Source: Eleusine coracana subsp. coracana | Taxonomy: Eukaryota; Streptophyta; Magnoliopsida; Poales; Poaceae | Direction of reading: 5' to 3' | Assembly: GCA_032690845.1 (NCBI GenBank) | Contig: CM064426.1 | Span: forward strand, 68,808,403 to 68,872,402 | Length of the DNA stretch: 64,000 nucleotides | Shown here: in pieces, positions 10,930-22,685 of the stretch | How positions within the stretch are numbered: position 1 is the stretch's first letter | Layout of the letters: each line of letters begins with the position of its first letter | Position numbers and translations under genes: made by a program | Notes under the pieces: generated by a model | Database searches by the model: none | Seen by the model: only the letters and a program-made list of their open reading frames with translations | What the model was told of the DNA's origin: nothing

Positions 10930-11275
10930 GGGTGTGTTCGGTTCTTTGGGTCTAAATTTTAGTGATGTCACATCAATCATTAAAATGTTATAAATAATTA
11001 TTAAATATATATTAAATATAAAACTAATTACAAAGTTGAATGCGTATCAGCGTGATAAATTTATTAAGCTTAATTAAATCATCATTAAGAGATATTTACT
11101 ATAGCATCATATTATCTAATCATGATCTAATTAGTTTTAATAGATTTATCTCATCATTCAGAGGTAGGATTATGAACTGGGTTTTATTAGTAATCTATAT
11201 TTAATACTCCTAATTAGTATTACAATATTTGATGTGACAGGTCTAAAAATCAGAGGGGTGGAAACGAACACACCC
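10930..11275. mobile_element. MITE with GGGTGTGTTCG termini
   Basis: 346 bp, AT-rich, with inverted termini GGGTGTGTTCGGTTC and its complement GAACACACCC. Internal ends match TCTAAATTTTAG against CTAAAAATCAGA. AAC is present on both sides (10927-10929 and 11276-11278). Elements with this terminus are very common in grasses. The superfamily is not certain from the sequence; the 3-bp flank would suit PIF/Harbinger-like or CACTA-like mobilisation. Confidence 0.7.
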
Positions 11276-12476
11276 AACATTGGTTTGCCTTCCTTCATGC
11301 GTGGACAAAGAGTGACTTACTTGAAGCTCAGTCATGACCATAGGCCGCTTATGCGAAGCACCAACGCTGAAGGAAGAATAGGGGATGTTGATGGAAAATT
11401 CACTGTAGCACCGTAACTTGCCATATTGTGTCCTCTGCCACTGGGGTCGTCTTGGTCACCTACAACGGTGACCGTCGTTGAGGACTATGCAGTCCCGCGC
11501 CTCCCTCGTTTATGTATGATATGGCGGTTTACACTTTCTATAGAACCGTTTAGACACATGTTTAAATGTCAGTTTATCTCTCTACTTTCTCAATGTGTTT
11601 GCCCTTTTTTCGCAGCCAGACAACTGCAATAATGTCAAACATTATTACGGTGAGGACAGTTGAAAAGTGTCAGAAGCAGATTGGGCTTTGTTAATCTGTA
11701 TAGGAATGGAGCCCTAGCTATGCAATCGAAGGAAGGCACATTTTAGGTGCAAGAAACATAAGGATCAATAAAGGGGTCGTCCAGAAGAAGTTGCTCCCAG
11801 TAACATTATAGAAGGCATGGGAAATATTTTTCAATAAATTTTCTTGACAGCTGTTCAACCACCTTCTTTTGAGAGCTTATCACAAATGACGTTAGCTGCT
11901 AACTAACATGCATGTTCCACAACAAAGCCGAGCATACATTGATTAATGCACACTTACTACCCTATATTTCTTTTATTCTTTATTATGTTATATGGAATTT
12001 ATGATATGAAATAAGCACCGTGGCATGGTTATAAATAAGAGGGGGCAACAGCTCTAGCTGAGAAGACGGTTATGTTGCAAAAGACTCACATAGAAGCACT
12101 TGGTCAGATATGTGTGCAGTTCGACTATTCTACTACAGTACCAGGACTAGGATGGATCAGGAATTTAGCTCCCGCTTTTCTATAGCTACGAGTAGCATGC
12201 TGCATGCAAAAGCAACAGCAACATATAGTAGCTACTCACATCAGAGAATAAAAAAGGAGATACGTGGACGAACGCCCTGGATCAGCGCGAGGGCACCGAC
12301 CGCTCACAGTGTGATCCCATGTTCCGGAGCTCACTGCCTATGAGTAAGGGCCCAACAGTTGGGGTTGCATCCAACGTGTCCAACAAAGTACCAAGACACC
12401 CTGTCCGCCAAGGGAGAGCTGTGAGATATTCAGCAGCTGCGTTGGCATGGCCGTGTGAGCTATCAGACACAGGGGC
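11276..12476. other. Intergenic, nothing recognised
   Basis: No gene or repeat was recognised. The sequence alternates moderate-GC and AT-rich blocks. Confidence 0.4.
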
Positions 12477-12880
12477 CAGGGCCGGCTCTTGGGCCATGCA
12501 CCCGAGGCGACGGCCAGGGGCCCATAGCCTAGGAGGGCCCATCATGAAGTATGTTCCCTATAACTAGAAAAAAAATTCCGGTGAAATTGCATCAAAATAT
12601 TCGATATATCGTATTTATCGGTAAGGTCTGATATATAATTTTTATCGTCAAATTTTATCATTGACTATGTGTGTTTAATGAAAATTACTTTAATTATATA
12701 TATAACTATGATAGTTTATAGATTGAAGACTATTTTTTCTCAAATCATGCAAAATATTTTTAAAATAATCTATTTTATTCACTGAAATTGTCGATATTTC
12801 TGAAATATCGTGTTTATCTGTAACCACCGATATTTTTTTTACCGAATTTTTTTTACTAGCCCTACACTACACCTGTACGT
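12477..12880. mobile_element. Possible truncated hAT end plus AT-rich repeat
   Basis: CAGGGCCGGCTCTTGGG at 12477 resembles the left terminus of grass hAT elements, but no matching right terminus or 8-bp duplication was found. 12570-12860 is AT-rich with repeated ATATCG motifs (GATATATCGTATTTATC, GAAATATCGTGTTTATC), an unclassified repeat. It abuts the truncated gypsy element on its right. Confidence 0.3.
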
Positions 12881-12883
12881 CTC

Positions 12884-13546
12884 CTATATCCGTCGGCCTC
12901 CAGGATCAGACGACGGTTCGATTTGATGAGTCGTAAACTCATGATCCGAGGTCATGGCGCCACGATTGATTCGAGGTCTGAGGAGTGGAGGAAGCGATCG
13001 GTGCCAAATGATTGAATTCCTCGCGGTATTTTTGATGCTATGGTTGCCTTGTTTCAGTGCCGCGAACTCTCGTGCCTTCCTGCGGATGAGTCCCAAGTAA
13101 TCTGTTGATTCGTACCAACTAGCCCACCATGCCCCAGCTGCGCCATGCAGCTGCTGTGCCGCATACAGCATCTTCTACACAGGCACGCAGTTGAGGAGCC
13201 CAAACTTGGACTCGAGCATGCGAAGGAAATTTTCAGCTTCCATGATCTCTGTGGTGGAGCTGAACATAGGTGGTCTGGTGGTGAGAAAGTCGGTGTAGGT
13301 ACTGCTCTGTGGTGCACCATCATTGTTGCCCCTAGCATTAGTGTTTGTCGTGTTCTGTTGTATCAGCTCCCGCATAAATTCTCCTTATTGCTGCTGGTTC
13401 TCCGTCATGGTGGCGAAGAACTGTTCCATCATTTGCATGGGGTTGGGTGGGGGTGGTGGAGTCGCCTGCCGAGTGTTGCCATCTTTAGCCCGGGAGCTCT
13501 CGGGCCATTCACTGTGAAGCTCATTGGTGTTACGAGTGCGAACCAT
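12884..13546 (-). pseudogene. gag: Ty3-gypsy gag, truncated, two in-frame stops
   Basis: The frame starts at ATG 13546 (MVRTRNTNELHSEWPE), a typical gypsy gag start, with a Pro-rich stretch before NPMQMMEQFFATM. The retrotransposon gag core is visible: FLTTRPPMFSSTTEIMEAENFL, LRMLESKFGLLNCVPV and LYAAQQLHGAAGAWWASW (quoted in parts), then IRRKAREFAALKQGNHSI. Two stops lie in the same frame. One is a TAA after ENQQQ (about 13382), the other a TAG after CVPV (about 13174). Glutamine would be expected at the second. After GNHSI the frame shifts and the gene ends without a zinc knuckle. Confidence 0.8.
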
Positions 13547-13873
13547 TCTGAAATGCAAGAATAAGGATTCCAATTAGTATATTATCCAACAACATCATTG
13601 CATAAATGAATTCAAATAATCTTAGCAACACAGGGCCACAATGATGGTAGACAACACATTTTTGACAAGAGTTTTGCATCCAGAAGCTAACACAAGTTTT
13701 AGTATAAGTCAATTAAGTCTATGGTACATAAACTCGAAATATGTGGCCATCGAGTTACCAATAGCTATTAACTCGGGTGATCCCCCAAAATACAACAACC
13801 ACGTATGGATCGTCAAAAGCTACCCATCTAGCCTGCCCTACATGAACGACCTAGTCCTGTCTACTATGAACTA

Positions 13874-14824
13874 CTAAGCCTTGTCTCTAGCTGTGCCAGA
13901 GGGTCCTAGATGGTCTGCTCTTGTCGGTGCTGGTGCCTCATAGTCTACGTCTGACTCCTTGTCCATGTCGTTGTTGGGGTCCTCCTCGGGTGCTGCTGGT
14001 GGCGTAGTAGCCACATTCAACTGTGCCTGTAGGTCCTGGTTCTTGTGAGCCAGAGTCTCAAGCTCCTCTGCCATAAGCTCCATCTCCTGCTGGGCATTTG
14101 CCAGCTGCTGTTGCAAGTGCTCGTTATGGTTGGCACGCTGTTGCATGATCACACCATGTTTGTTTACCTCCTGTCCAAGGGTGTCGTGCTGTCTAGTGAC
14201 CTCTGTAACGCGAGTCTCACGCGCCTCAAGAGCAGCGGTCAGCTGTTGAATCTTCATCTATTGTGCATCAACTTGTGCCTGCAGGTCATTCCTCTGCATC
14301 CAAACCTGCTCAGCATCAGCTAGTAGAATCCTGCTATGGCTACTAGACTCCTCATCCAAGTTAAGGAGGTACTCGGAGTAGTGAGATACACCGTGGTATT
14401 CCACGTGGTACTCCGGGTAGTCATTGCGGGAGATGCGCCTCACATGCCTCTGCTAGACCGGGTCTGCCTGGTGCCAGATAGGGATCATCTCAAACGGGGT
14501 CCCAGAAAGCGCTGCTATGTTGCACCCACAAAAGTGAGTGAGAGTCCTGTGGGCGACTCTCTCCAAGCCCTCCCTGAGGCTCCCACACGTCACCGTTCTC
14601 TCCATCCCCGCCAAGTCGGGGTTGCGCGGGTGGGGGAAAATGCTGATGTGCACCTCTGCAAAAGTCACACCGTGGCGGCGGATCTCACACCCACGGTAGG
14701 AAGGCTGCTCCTCATAGCCCAGATCGTGCAAGAATCTCCCACAAAATGGTGGGAAAGCCACGGTGGTGTAGCGCCACCCGTCATGCCGGAACACCTCGAA
14801 CCCGTGCTCGTCCATCTGGAACAC
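13874..14824 (-). pseudogene. Gypsy ORF0, coiled-coil, two amber stops
   Basis: A 317-codon frame upstream of gag, in the same phase as gag, interrupted only by two TAG codons (after HQADPV at about 14452 and after QVDAQ at about 14257). The N-terminal half has an unusual His/Arg/Cys-rich region (FRHDGWRYTTVAFPPFCGRF). The C-terminal half is a strong coiled coil (MKIQQLTAALEAR, HLQQQLANAQQEMELMAEEL) ending in an acidic tail. The function of such ORF0 proteins is unknown to me. Both stops could be CAG-to-TAG changes, so the frame was recently intact. Assignment rests on position between primer binding site and gag and on family resemblance. Confidence 0.65.
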
Positions 14825-14859
14825 AAACCCAATGGTGAGTAATTGTTCCGAATACAGAG

Positions 14860-16246
14860 ATTGCAGATAAACAACAAAATAATAAGGTATGATTAGTAAT
14901 AAAAGGAATTAGACCACTGAAATTGTTTATATTTCTAGGATGGATTAGCTTACTCTTCTGAAAAGGGTGTGTTCTGTTCTAGGGTACAGCAGTCACTAAA
15001 TCAAGGTTTTAAGCAAACTTACTTACAGAATTTGGAAAGCCCATGAATACCAAAGTTGTAGATTATTTCAACACCTTTCCAGCGAGTACTTACTTAACTT
15101 CATCTAATGAGGGGTTCAGAAACTACAAATTTTACAAGTTCGCAAACTATATCTGAAATCTGCTATCGACAGAATAGAGTTCGTTCTGAAAATGGGTCCG
15201 AAGTCTAAAGTCCTATGCTGTTACCCATAGAAGTAAATTATCAACATTATGGAGAATTTCAACATCTTTCTAACGCATACTTGCACGTCTCCAACTAATT
15301 CTTACAACTCCAGATAAGGAATTTATATTACCGGTCAATTTTCTGATCCGATTTTTCTGGACAGAACTGGGTCACTCTGAAGATTTTCTCATAGGCCTAC
15401 CTTCCATGTCCTAAAACCGAAATATTAAACTACCAAAGCTGTGGAGCATTTCTTAAACTTTCCAGGGAGTGCTCATACAACCTTAGAGGTGGTCTAAGCA
15501 AAAAGTTATGAATATTATAAGATAGTTGATGAATCTGAATTCCAGATTGACACTAAACCGACATGCTGACTCGGACAGACCATGATGGTATTGCCCGGGA
15601 ATCTTTAAAGTAAAAATTATTCCTGGATGTATAGAGGATTTGTTCATAATTTCAATAAGTATTTATTTGCATGGTTTTGACTTTCGAGTGAGGAGATATA
15701 GAGTTTTGTGTGAGCAACATGCTTGCTGAAATTTCAGATTTGCATAACAACTTGATGCTTTGATATTTTACATGAATGCATATGCTTTTGGCCTATGCAT
15801 CCTCACCAAAATAAAAATTGTCCATGAATAGGACCATACGTATAGTCGGTGGTAGACGATCCCTCAAGTTAGTCGTATACTACCCAATTCTTACTCGATT
15901 CGTGGTTAGCGTACCTGCAGAAGATTCATTTTAGAAATAATACATTAAATAGAAAAGAAATAAGCCAAAAATAATCCCTTATTATTATCCTAGGGTAGGA
16001 CACTGATGTTTACTGCAATCAGCCCATGTTCACACCTTTGTGCTAGCTTCCCATGCTATTGTCCACATGGCGGGACACATATCTTCGTTGATGATGCCAT
16101 AGATGCAAGTATTTAAACAATCAACCTCCTACAGTTAGCTTTGCCACCTGAACCATAACTAATAATATCCCTATGGGCACATCCTTGCACGTTCGTGATG
16201 GGGTTTTCAAAAATATGTATTTGAATGTTGCACTATTCCCGAGATT
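14860..16246 (-). other. Untranslated leader of gypsy element
   Basis: About 1.4 kb between the primer binding site and ORF0 without open frames. Such long leaders are usual for large Tat-like gypsy elements. No other feature was seen. Confidence 0.5.
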
Positions 16247-16258
16247 GCTCTGGTACCA
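16247..16258 (-). other. Primer binding site (tRNA-iMet) of gypsy element
   Basis: The minus strand reads TGGTACCAGAGC, one mismatch from the canonical iMet site, 3 nt after an LTR end reading TATTACA on the minus strand (plus position 16262). Confidence 0.7.
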
Positions 16259-16261
16259 CGC

Positions 16262-18850
16262 TGTAATAGAACTGCCTTACCGCGGAGACAGCCCCATTCC
16301 TAGATCTTTCACGGGTGATGACACGCGCTGTGACGCCCAATAGTATAACACATGACAGAAGAATATAGTGGCAACAAGAATATAGATGGAGTATAGAGTT
16401 TTGCATAAATCTGAATTTAAATTACAAACTAGAGTTTTAAAAGTGCGGAAGCGAAATAGTTCAACAGAAATAAGTGGTTCGACAGAATAAGTAAGGTACA
16501 ATTTTCCTCTCACGACGATACACATAGGACATCCGGTCATGATAGGTGTTCTGCCCAAAACACCGTACTGGCAATCAATAGACTACTCCTCATCGTTGTC
16601 GATGCAAAGCTCCGATTCAATATTCCAGCCGTCAGGACGCTGGCCTTCCCAGTGGAACCTCCCACCACAGTGGCAGTCTCCACCATGGTCATTTGAAAAC
16701 CACATAGAGCAACGACCTGAGCAACTAATACTCAGCAAGATTGACCCATCAAAATGGCCATCTACAACCGATACCCAGACATGCAAAGGCTAAGGGTGGG
16801 GTTCATGTTGCCAAAAAGCCAGCCTAAGAGAGGATCCTTATTTTTCAAGTTTTATCATTAAGTTAAGTTGTCATGCAAAATAATAAATTTAGTTTCCACT
16901 ATAGCTACAACAATCATGGTTGCGATACAAATATTTATAATACCAAACAGCAGTATTGAACCCATTCATCATATTAATGGCTTCCAACAACGTTCCGAAG
17001 CAGCGATCAAGTGGTACTCGTTACTGTGAGGGACAGTGACTCGAATCGATTTACATCCTGGAGGACAAACCTGCTTGCATGATCCATACGAGCTTCATAG
17101 AAGCCACATGGAGCAACCTTTCGTATACGGTACCACAAGGTCTTCCACGCCTGGCTCCCTCGAGAAGGGTCCCCCAATGCAATGCGCCCTGTGCCGCCAT
17201 CCGTGGGTAGATTGCTCCCTCCTCTCAGCCCCAGTTTCACCTCAAGGATCAGGGTACCTTCCGACCAAGTAGTAGCCATAGCTACATCAGTTTACTAGGC
17301 CCATAACTCCAGCATGCAAATAGTATGTTCCAACTTGATCCTATGGGCTGGACATGACGCGTGGCCTTAGGGGACTCGGACGGGGCTACCTCCTTGAAGA
17401 CAAGTTGGCCTTCCCTTTCCACCTAGTTGCCTGTCCGGTCTTCATTCGTTATCCCATCCCATCTTTCCTTCATCTGATATCATTCCCAAGTGATAATATT
17501 TCTTGATCTACGAGTGGTCTCCATACCACTCGACAAATGATCATCCTAAATTAAGCAGAGCAACTAGCATCCTAAGGCTATCATCAGGTAAACGGAACCT
17601 ACTACAATGCTAGGTTTTCAAACAACTCCTATAACTTAATGCACAAACAAGCCTACATCCCTAACTAGTCATAAAAAAATGTTAAAACTTGGTGGGATGC
17701 ACCGGGGCCTCCCTTGGTCCTGCTCCTGGTTAGCTGAAGCACCACCCGGTCCTTCTGGCTCCTGCTCCTGTCCTGCCTCCACGTGCTTCACTTCGTGATC
17801 TATATGATGCAAATGATGATGATTAAGAGAGAAGGTTCATGACACTTCTTAAACAAATATGTTAATGCAACACTATGATATGTAAAAGTGAATGAGGTGT
17901 ACTCTGTTAATAAACTACCATGTCATTATAGAATTAGAGAGATTATTAAGCCTTATTAGAAGCAAATACTTAATTATCATGGTTCTGTAATTTATTTGAA
18001 TGTGGGTGATTTACTGTAAGTGGTGCATAGCAGGGGTGATTTATTGACCAACTTTCGCTTACAAATATGGTGCCATTAATTTTAAATAAATTAAATAATG
18101 AAGAGGCTGATTAAATATTTGTGACAAATATACAGAGAATTTTAGAGTGTGGTCTTGCAGGGACATCCAACATGTCAAAACATGAGTTTACACTAAGTCT
18201 CAAGAATTTACCAGACATGTATATTTATAAACGGGTTTATTAGTGTTTTTGCCATTTAATTTAGTGCTGGTAAAATACTGATATGCAGGGGGATTTAGTA
18301 TTTTCTTTAAATAGTACATGTACAGAGGAGCCCAACAAAATTTACTTTGCTCCCAGATTCGTAGCACTTAATTTACTATGTGTTTTACAACATTTAACAA
18401 TTTCCTAGAATTGAGTAATAGAAGAAAATAGAAATTTCGACGTGGGCTGGCTTCTATGTGGCCCATCGGCCGAACGCGCCGTGGGCTAGGGTCCTCAGAC
18501 CAGATCCGTCACGAGCGTGGCTGGAGGCCCAAAGGCCTCACGCGGCCAAGTGGCCAGCTTGGCCAGGCCAAGACCGAGCATGGTGGTGCGAGCACGGCGG
18601 CTAGCCAGAGTGGCGGCGGCGGCTGCATTGCCGCAATGGCGATCGACGGGTGAGAGCGAGCATGCGGCGTGCAAGAGCAGGGAAAATGGCTTACTAGGCT
18701 AGCACGACGATGGAAAGGCGGGACGACGGCGGTCAGCGGCGGTGTCCCCGCGAAGTTACTGCACGAAGGAGGGCCCGGTGAGTATCGGAAAGTCCGCGAG
18801 TGTTAGTGAAAACAAAATGAAGACAAAAATAAAAATCAAACACATGCATG
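16262..18850 (-). repeat. 5' LTR of gypsy element (right end uncertain)
   Basis: The LTR end adjoining the primer site is at 16262. The following roughly 2.4 kb has no gene and includes TGTGACGCCC at 16330, common in grass gypsy LTRs, and a GC-rich block at 18430-18800. No second LTR exists in the window, so the other boundary and the exact length cannot be fixed. Confidence 0.45.
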
Positions 18851-19994
18851 ACATGCCGCGAGGAACCACATATTTCATTAATCATCATGTTACAAAATAC
18901 ATGGTTCACAAGGCTTCGTCTTGTTCCGTCTTCTGCGCCATTGCATAAGGAGAGATCTAACTTGGGTGATTGCATAGTTTGCCAATTCCCGGGGCCTTAT
19001 AGGGCTCGACCAGTTAATTACATCTATAGAGCGAGTCTGTAGAACATCTCCGATTGAGCAACGTGTTGTGGTCGTGTCTTCGTAAGTTTTGCTTGTCCAT
19101 GAACAATGTGTATGGATGGAATGACATGATGGGGTGGCTTTTGCATTGCCGAAATCCAGTCATAGCAGTGCCATCGCCACATCGGATGTAAACGGTAGAT
19201 GTCGATGAAGAGGATGACTTTCGTCTCGTCGGTGACTAGTCATGTATGCACCGGTCTTCATCAACTCGAACGGAAGGGTCGTCTTTGCCTCGTCGGTGCC
19301 CGGCAACAATGTGTTCGATCCCACTAGTAAGGACGTGTCAGTGGAGCAGTGACTTGATTTTGTCATTGCTTGGACGATGATTTGTCTAGCCTTGCCGGTA
19401 CTACGGGATAATGATTAGATGAGTAATACCAGAGTAGCGATACGTTGCTGTTGGGACGATGCATGCCTAGAGGATTACTCGCACGTACGGCATGAGTACG
19501 TTATCCAAATGAGATTAAATGAGCGGATGCAGTTTGCTTGATTGTTAGCAGTCCACCCATTAATTAATTATCTATCACATGTACAGCTTGTGGTCAAAAT
19601 AATTTGCTTGCTGGAAGAAGCGTGTTTATATAATACAAACGTCTTATTCCCAGAAAAAGCAATAAGATTAATATGCAACCATCCAAAGTGAGTAATAGCA
19701 TTTCGTCTGGTTTTGAGAATGCTAGCTAGCCAAAGATCTTGCTCCCGCACGTGTGAGGCAAGAATATAAGTTGAGCCTTCCGGCATCATTAGTCTTGACC
19801 AGAGATTCATCTCAGATAATATACACATCTCCGAGCTTCAAAGCATGGTAACTGAATATTGAAATCTTGCCCTCACATGCACGAGTAGCAGGATTAATTT
19901 TGTCGAGCCTTTCGGCGTCGTTATTCTTTTGATCAAAGATAAGTGACCATATTGATTTGATCTTGATTTCTTAGATCTTTGATCATTGATTGCA
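18851..19994. other. Intergenic, with a diverged direct duplication
   Basis: 19737-19812 and 19864-19942 resemble each other: CTTGC(C)C, GTGAGGCAAGAATA against GAGTAGCAGGATTA, then GAGCCTTCCGGCATC against GAGCCTTTCGGCGTC. No gene was recognised. Confidence 0.4.
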
Positions 19995-20372
19995 TCTTGA
20001 TCTTGTGAATGTACGGACGGGCTCATCTACCCCTCACAAATAGTAGAGGTCCACCATCGGGCGGAATTTATTTGAAAACACCGTCATGCAGCAGATGTGG
20101 GTGCGGCTTTTGATCTACATCAACGAATGTGTCTTGATTTTGTGAAGGCACCAACGGGCTCGTCTATACCGCAAGGTAGTAGACGTTCAATGATCGGGCA
20201 AAGTTTGTTTGAGAACGGCTGCATGCAGTAGATGTGGCCATAGTTCATGTCTGTGCCTTGATCTTGTGAATGCACCGACGAGGTCGTCTACCCTGCCAGC
20301 TAGTAGACGTTCAATGATCGGGTTGAATTTTTTTGAGAACGCTCTCATATAGTAGATGTAGCCGTCGACGCC
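19995..20372 (+). repeat. Degenerate tandem repeat, ~125-137 bp unit, 3 copies
   Basis: Copies start near 19995, 20132 and 20256 with TCTTGATCTTGTGAAT or close variants. Each then has a GGGCTCGTCTACC-like block, TAGTAGACGTTCAATGATCGGG (in parts), a TTTGAGAACG block and CAGTAGATGTGGCC. Copies 2 and 3 are closest. No coding potential is conserved across copies, so it looks like a promoter-like or satellite-like duplication. Confidence 0.7.
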
Positions 20373-20949
20373 ATCTGCTCACATTGGGTCATGTGCGCGG
20401 GGAAGATGACGTCTTCCTTGAAGGAGACCATCGTAGAGGTAGGGATTGATGCGTTGAACGCTGCGATGCAGCATACAAACGCTGCGGTGCGTATACGCGT
20501 AGACGGCGGCAGCGCTTCGGCGTCCTCTGGCCTGTGCGGAACCCCCGACCTGGAGGCCTCGGCATGTTTATATAGGGAGGGACAGCGAGGCTTGCTTATG
20601 GGAGTTTGTTATGATATCTCAACAGAATCACGCAGCTCTCTCCGTCCGTATTCATCCTCTCTATTTTTTTTCTTATCTCCAGTTGGCTTACGTGGTTTCA
20701 TCTCCAGTAGAATCTTCTTGTATACGTGAGAGCTAACCGACCCATCATATCGTGAGTTACTTGGACCCTCTCCTTAGCAGGCACGTTAATTGGGCTAATC
20801 AGGCTAATGGCCGGGGCTTATACGTATAACATGGCCCAGCTGCCGGACAATAACGTGAGCATGCAGGTCTCTACTTTGATTATGTCGCAGATTATAACTC
20901 ATTGCTTTAGGCAATCGTACATGCTGCGAGTATGGTAATATAGCAAAAA
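20373..20949. other. Intergenic with a short unsupported open frame
   Basis: A 112-codon frame (20391-20729) has no recognised family and ends in low-complexity sequence. CTATATAAAC is read on the minus strand at about 20566-20575 and could be a TATA box. No transcript unit can be supported. Confidence 0.3.
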
Positions 20950-21621
20950 CTAGCAAAGTGTACGGACATAAAAACAAAATACTCTTTATAACTTAAATAT
21001 AAATTATTTACGCAATATAATTATTAGATATATACAATATTATTGATATTTTTTACATAAAAGATCATATTTATATTACTGTTGGTGATTCTTAGTATAT
21101 TATTTGATATGTAGAAAGTAACAATTTTTTTCACCATTTTTTACCATATTTTAGAAGTTTTATCTGAAAGGAAAAATCAATTTACGAAGTTGCATTGCAA
21201 CGCAATTTTGAACTTGAAAATTTGCTCCAATGAAAAATTGTAAAACATGAAAGTTGTAGATCTCGTTGATACCTTTTCGAAATATATGTGGATCATATTA
21301 TTTAGACTTTAGAGCTAGAAGATATGGGCCTCGCACAGAGAACTGCACAGAAAAGTCCAAATCAGAATAAATATTTTTACATCGTATTTTTGGAAACCAA
21401 AACGACGGGATCTGTACTTCCATTGAATACTAAAGTTGTAGAACTTTTCGAGAGCTATGATATAGAGTCCGAGTTTGCTTAATTTGAGCTCCGGATTAGG
21501 GGGTTATGATTTTTGAAATTTGATACTTGATATGGAAGATACAAAACCGATTTGGATTACATCTCTAACTTTGTGGATACGAAGTGGACAATCGCACCTC
21601 AATTAATAGATTATATAGAGA
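20950..21621 (-). mobile_element. Short Helitron, copy 1
   Basis: On the minus strand it ends CTAG|T (plus 20950-20953) preceded by a remnant of the terminal hairpin, which has lost its loop and one arm. The 5' end reads TCTCTATATAATCTATTAATTG on the minus strand at 21621, matching copies 2 and 3. It encodes no Rep/helicase. The expected A before the 5' TC is not present here. About 430 bp of the left part is alignable with copy 3. Confidence 0.6.
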
Positions 21622-22132
21622 AAAAATATTCATCAAACAAATGCCCCCCGCCGAGTCGAGTTCGCGCGCGAAGCAGCGGGGATTCGACTTGGGGAAGTAT
21701 TTACCTCACGAACACGTATCTGCATGATCATAATCATACATGTGTTTTTGCCAAGTTGAATATTTGCTCTCTTTGTTGTATTAGGCTGAAAAGCCAGCCC
21801 AAGTACTTGTACCCGGAATATGGTTTCCGATTCCAACTATAAATCACAATAGTTTAGAAAACGGACTCTTCTGCCATCAAAGACCCGGACGAGAGGTAAC
21901 CTGTATTCCATAAATTGGCAATGCTGCCGCCCGTAGCCTCCTTCTCAGGAATCCTCGAGGTCGCACAATCACGGCTCGCGACATCCTGCTGAGAATAAAT
22001 ATGTTGATCGCTGAGCTTCAGGTAAAGCATCTAGCCAAACAATACTCTCCTTGCTTGTTCGTCTCAACTAATACGAACGTGGGACCAATCAAGGCCATTA
22101 TTGCACTGATTCTCTATTTATTTGTTTTAGTA
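21622..22132. other. Intergenic, nothing recognised
   Basis: No gene or repeat boundaries apart from the flanking Helitrons. Short open frames only. Confidence 0.4.
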
Positions 22133-22568
22133 CTAGCAAAATACCCGTGTGTTATCACTGGTCAAAAAGTTTTATGGTTAGAATATTTTTTTATAACTGT
22201 AAAAGGTTTTTAATTAATCAATTTTTTTGGCTTGAGCATTTGCTCTATTTTTTTTTACTTTACCTTTTTTAGTTTTAAAAAGAGTATTCATTATAATAAT
22301 TTTGGAGTAAGTTATTATTGGAATTCTTGTTATTAGTTTCCATCCAAAATATGATGTTAAAGCAATAGATGATTAATTGTTGTTAGTAGAAATATCGAAT
22401 TGAAACAATAGTCCAATTCAACAAAGGATTAGAAAATGGATCAAAAATGACTCAAACTGATTGGTGAATCATTGTAAGATACAAACTCAATACGACAATA
22501 TTACAGACACATCTAGACATAAAAAAAGTGGTCTAGACGACCTCACCTCAATTAATAAATTGTAGAGA
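22133..22568 (-). mobile_element. Short Helitron, copy 2
   Basis: The minus strand starts TCTCTACAATTTATTAATTG at 22568 and ends CTAG at 22133. It has an A before the start and a T after the end, as expected for insertion between A and T. A 6-bp stem hairpin with one mismatch (CCAGTG/CACGGG) lies about 11 nt before the end. At 436 bp there is no coding capacity. Its left neighbour copy 1 and the copy at 51632 share both ends. Confidence 0.75.
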
Positions 22569-22685
22569 TTCTTGCCAAGGATGACACGCTCACCAAGGAG
22601 GTTTGATGCTGAGAAACACAACGATAACCGGAGAGGAGCTAACAAAGGTGATCCCAAGCTCAACAATGCCAGCTCGAGTGTTGGA

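Larger units (their letters stand above)
12884..18850 (-). mobile_element. Ty3-gypsy element, 5' portion with ORF0
   Basis: Read on the minus strand, this has a presumed long LTR (right), primer binding site (16247-16258), leader, an extra coiled-coil ORF (14824-13874) and gag (13546 down to about 12884), where it is cut off. No protease, RT or integrase follows. An extra ORF ahead of gag is known from the Tat-like rice elements of the RIRE2/RIRE3/RIRE8 group, so this is probably that lineage. The right boundary is not resolved; the left boundary is a truncation in gag. The gypsy pol debris at 29.2-31.4 kb is not its missing half, because the order would be wrong. Confidence 0.7.

Noticed and set aside
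20391..20729. 112-codon frame as a gene
   Set aside because: No family, no splice or start context, ends in CT-rich low-complexity sequence.
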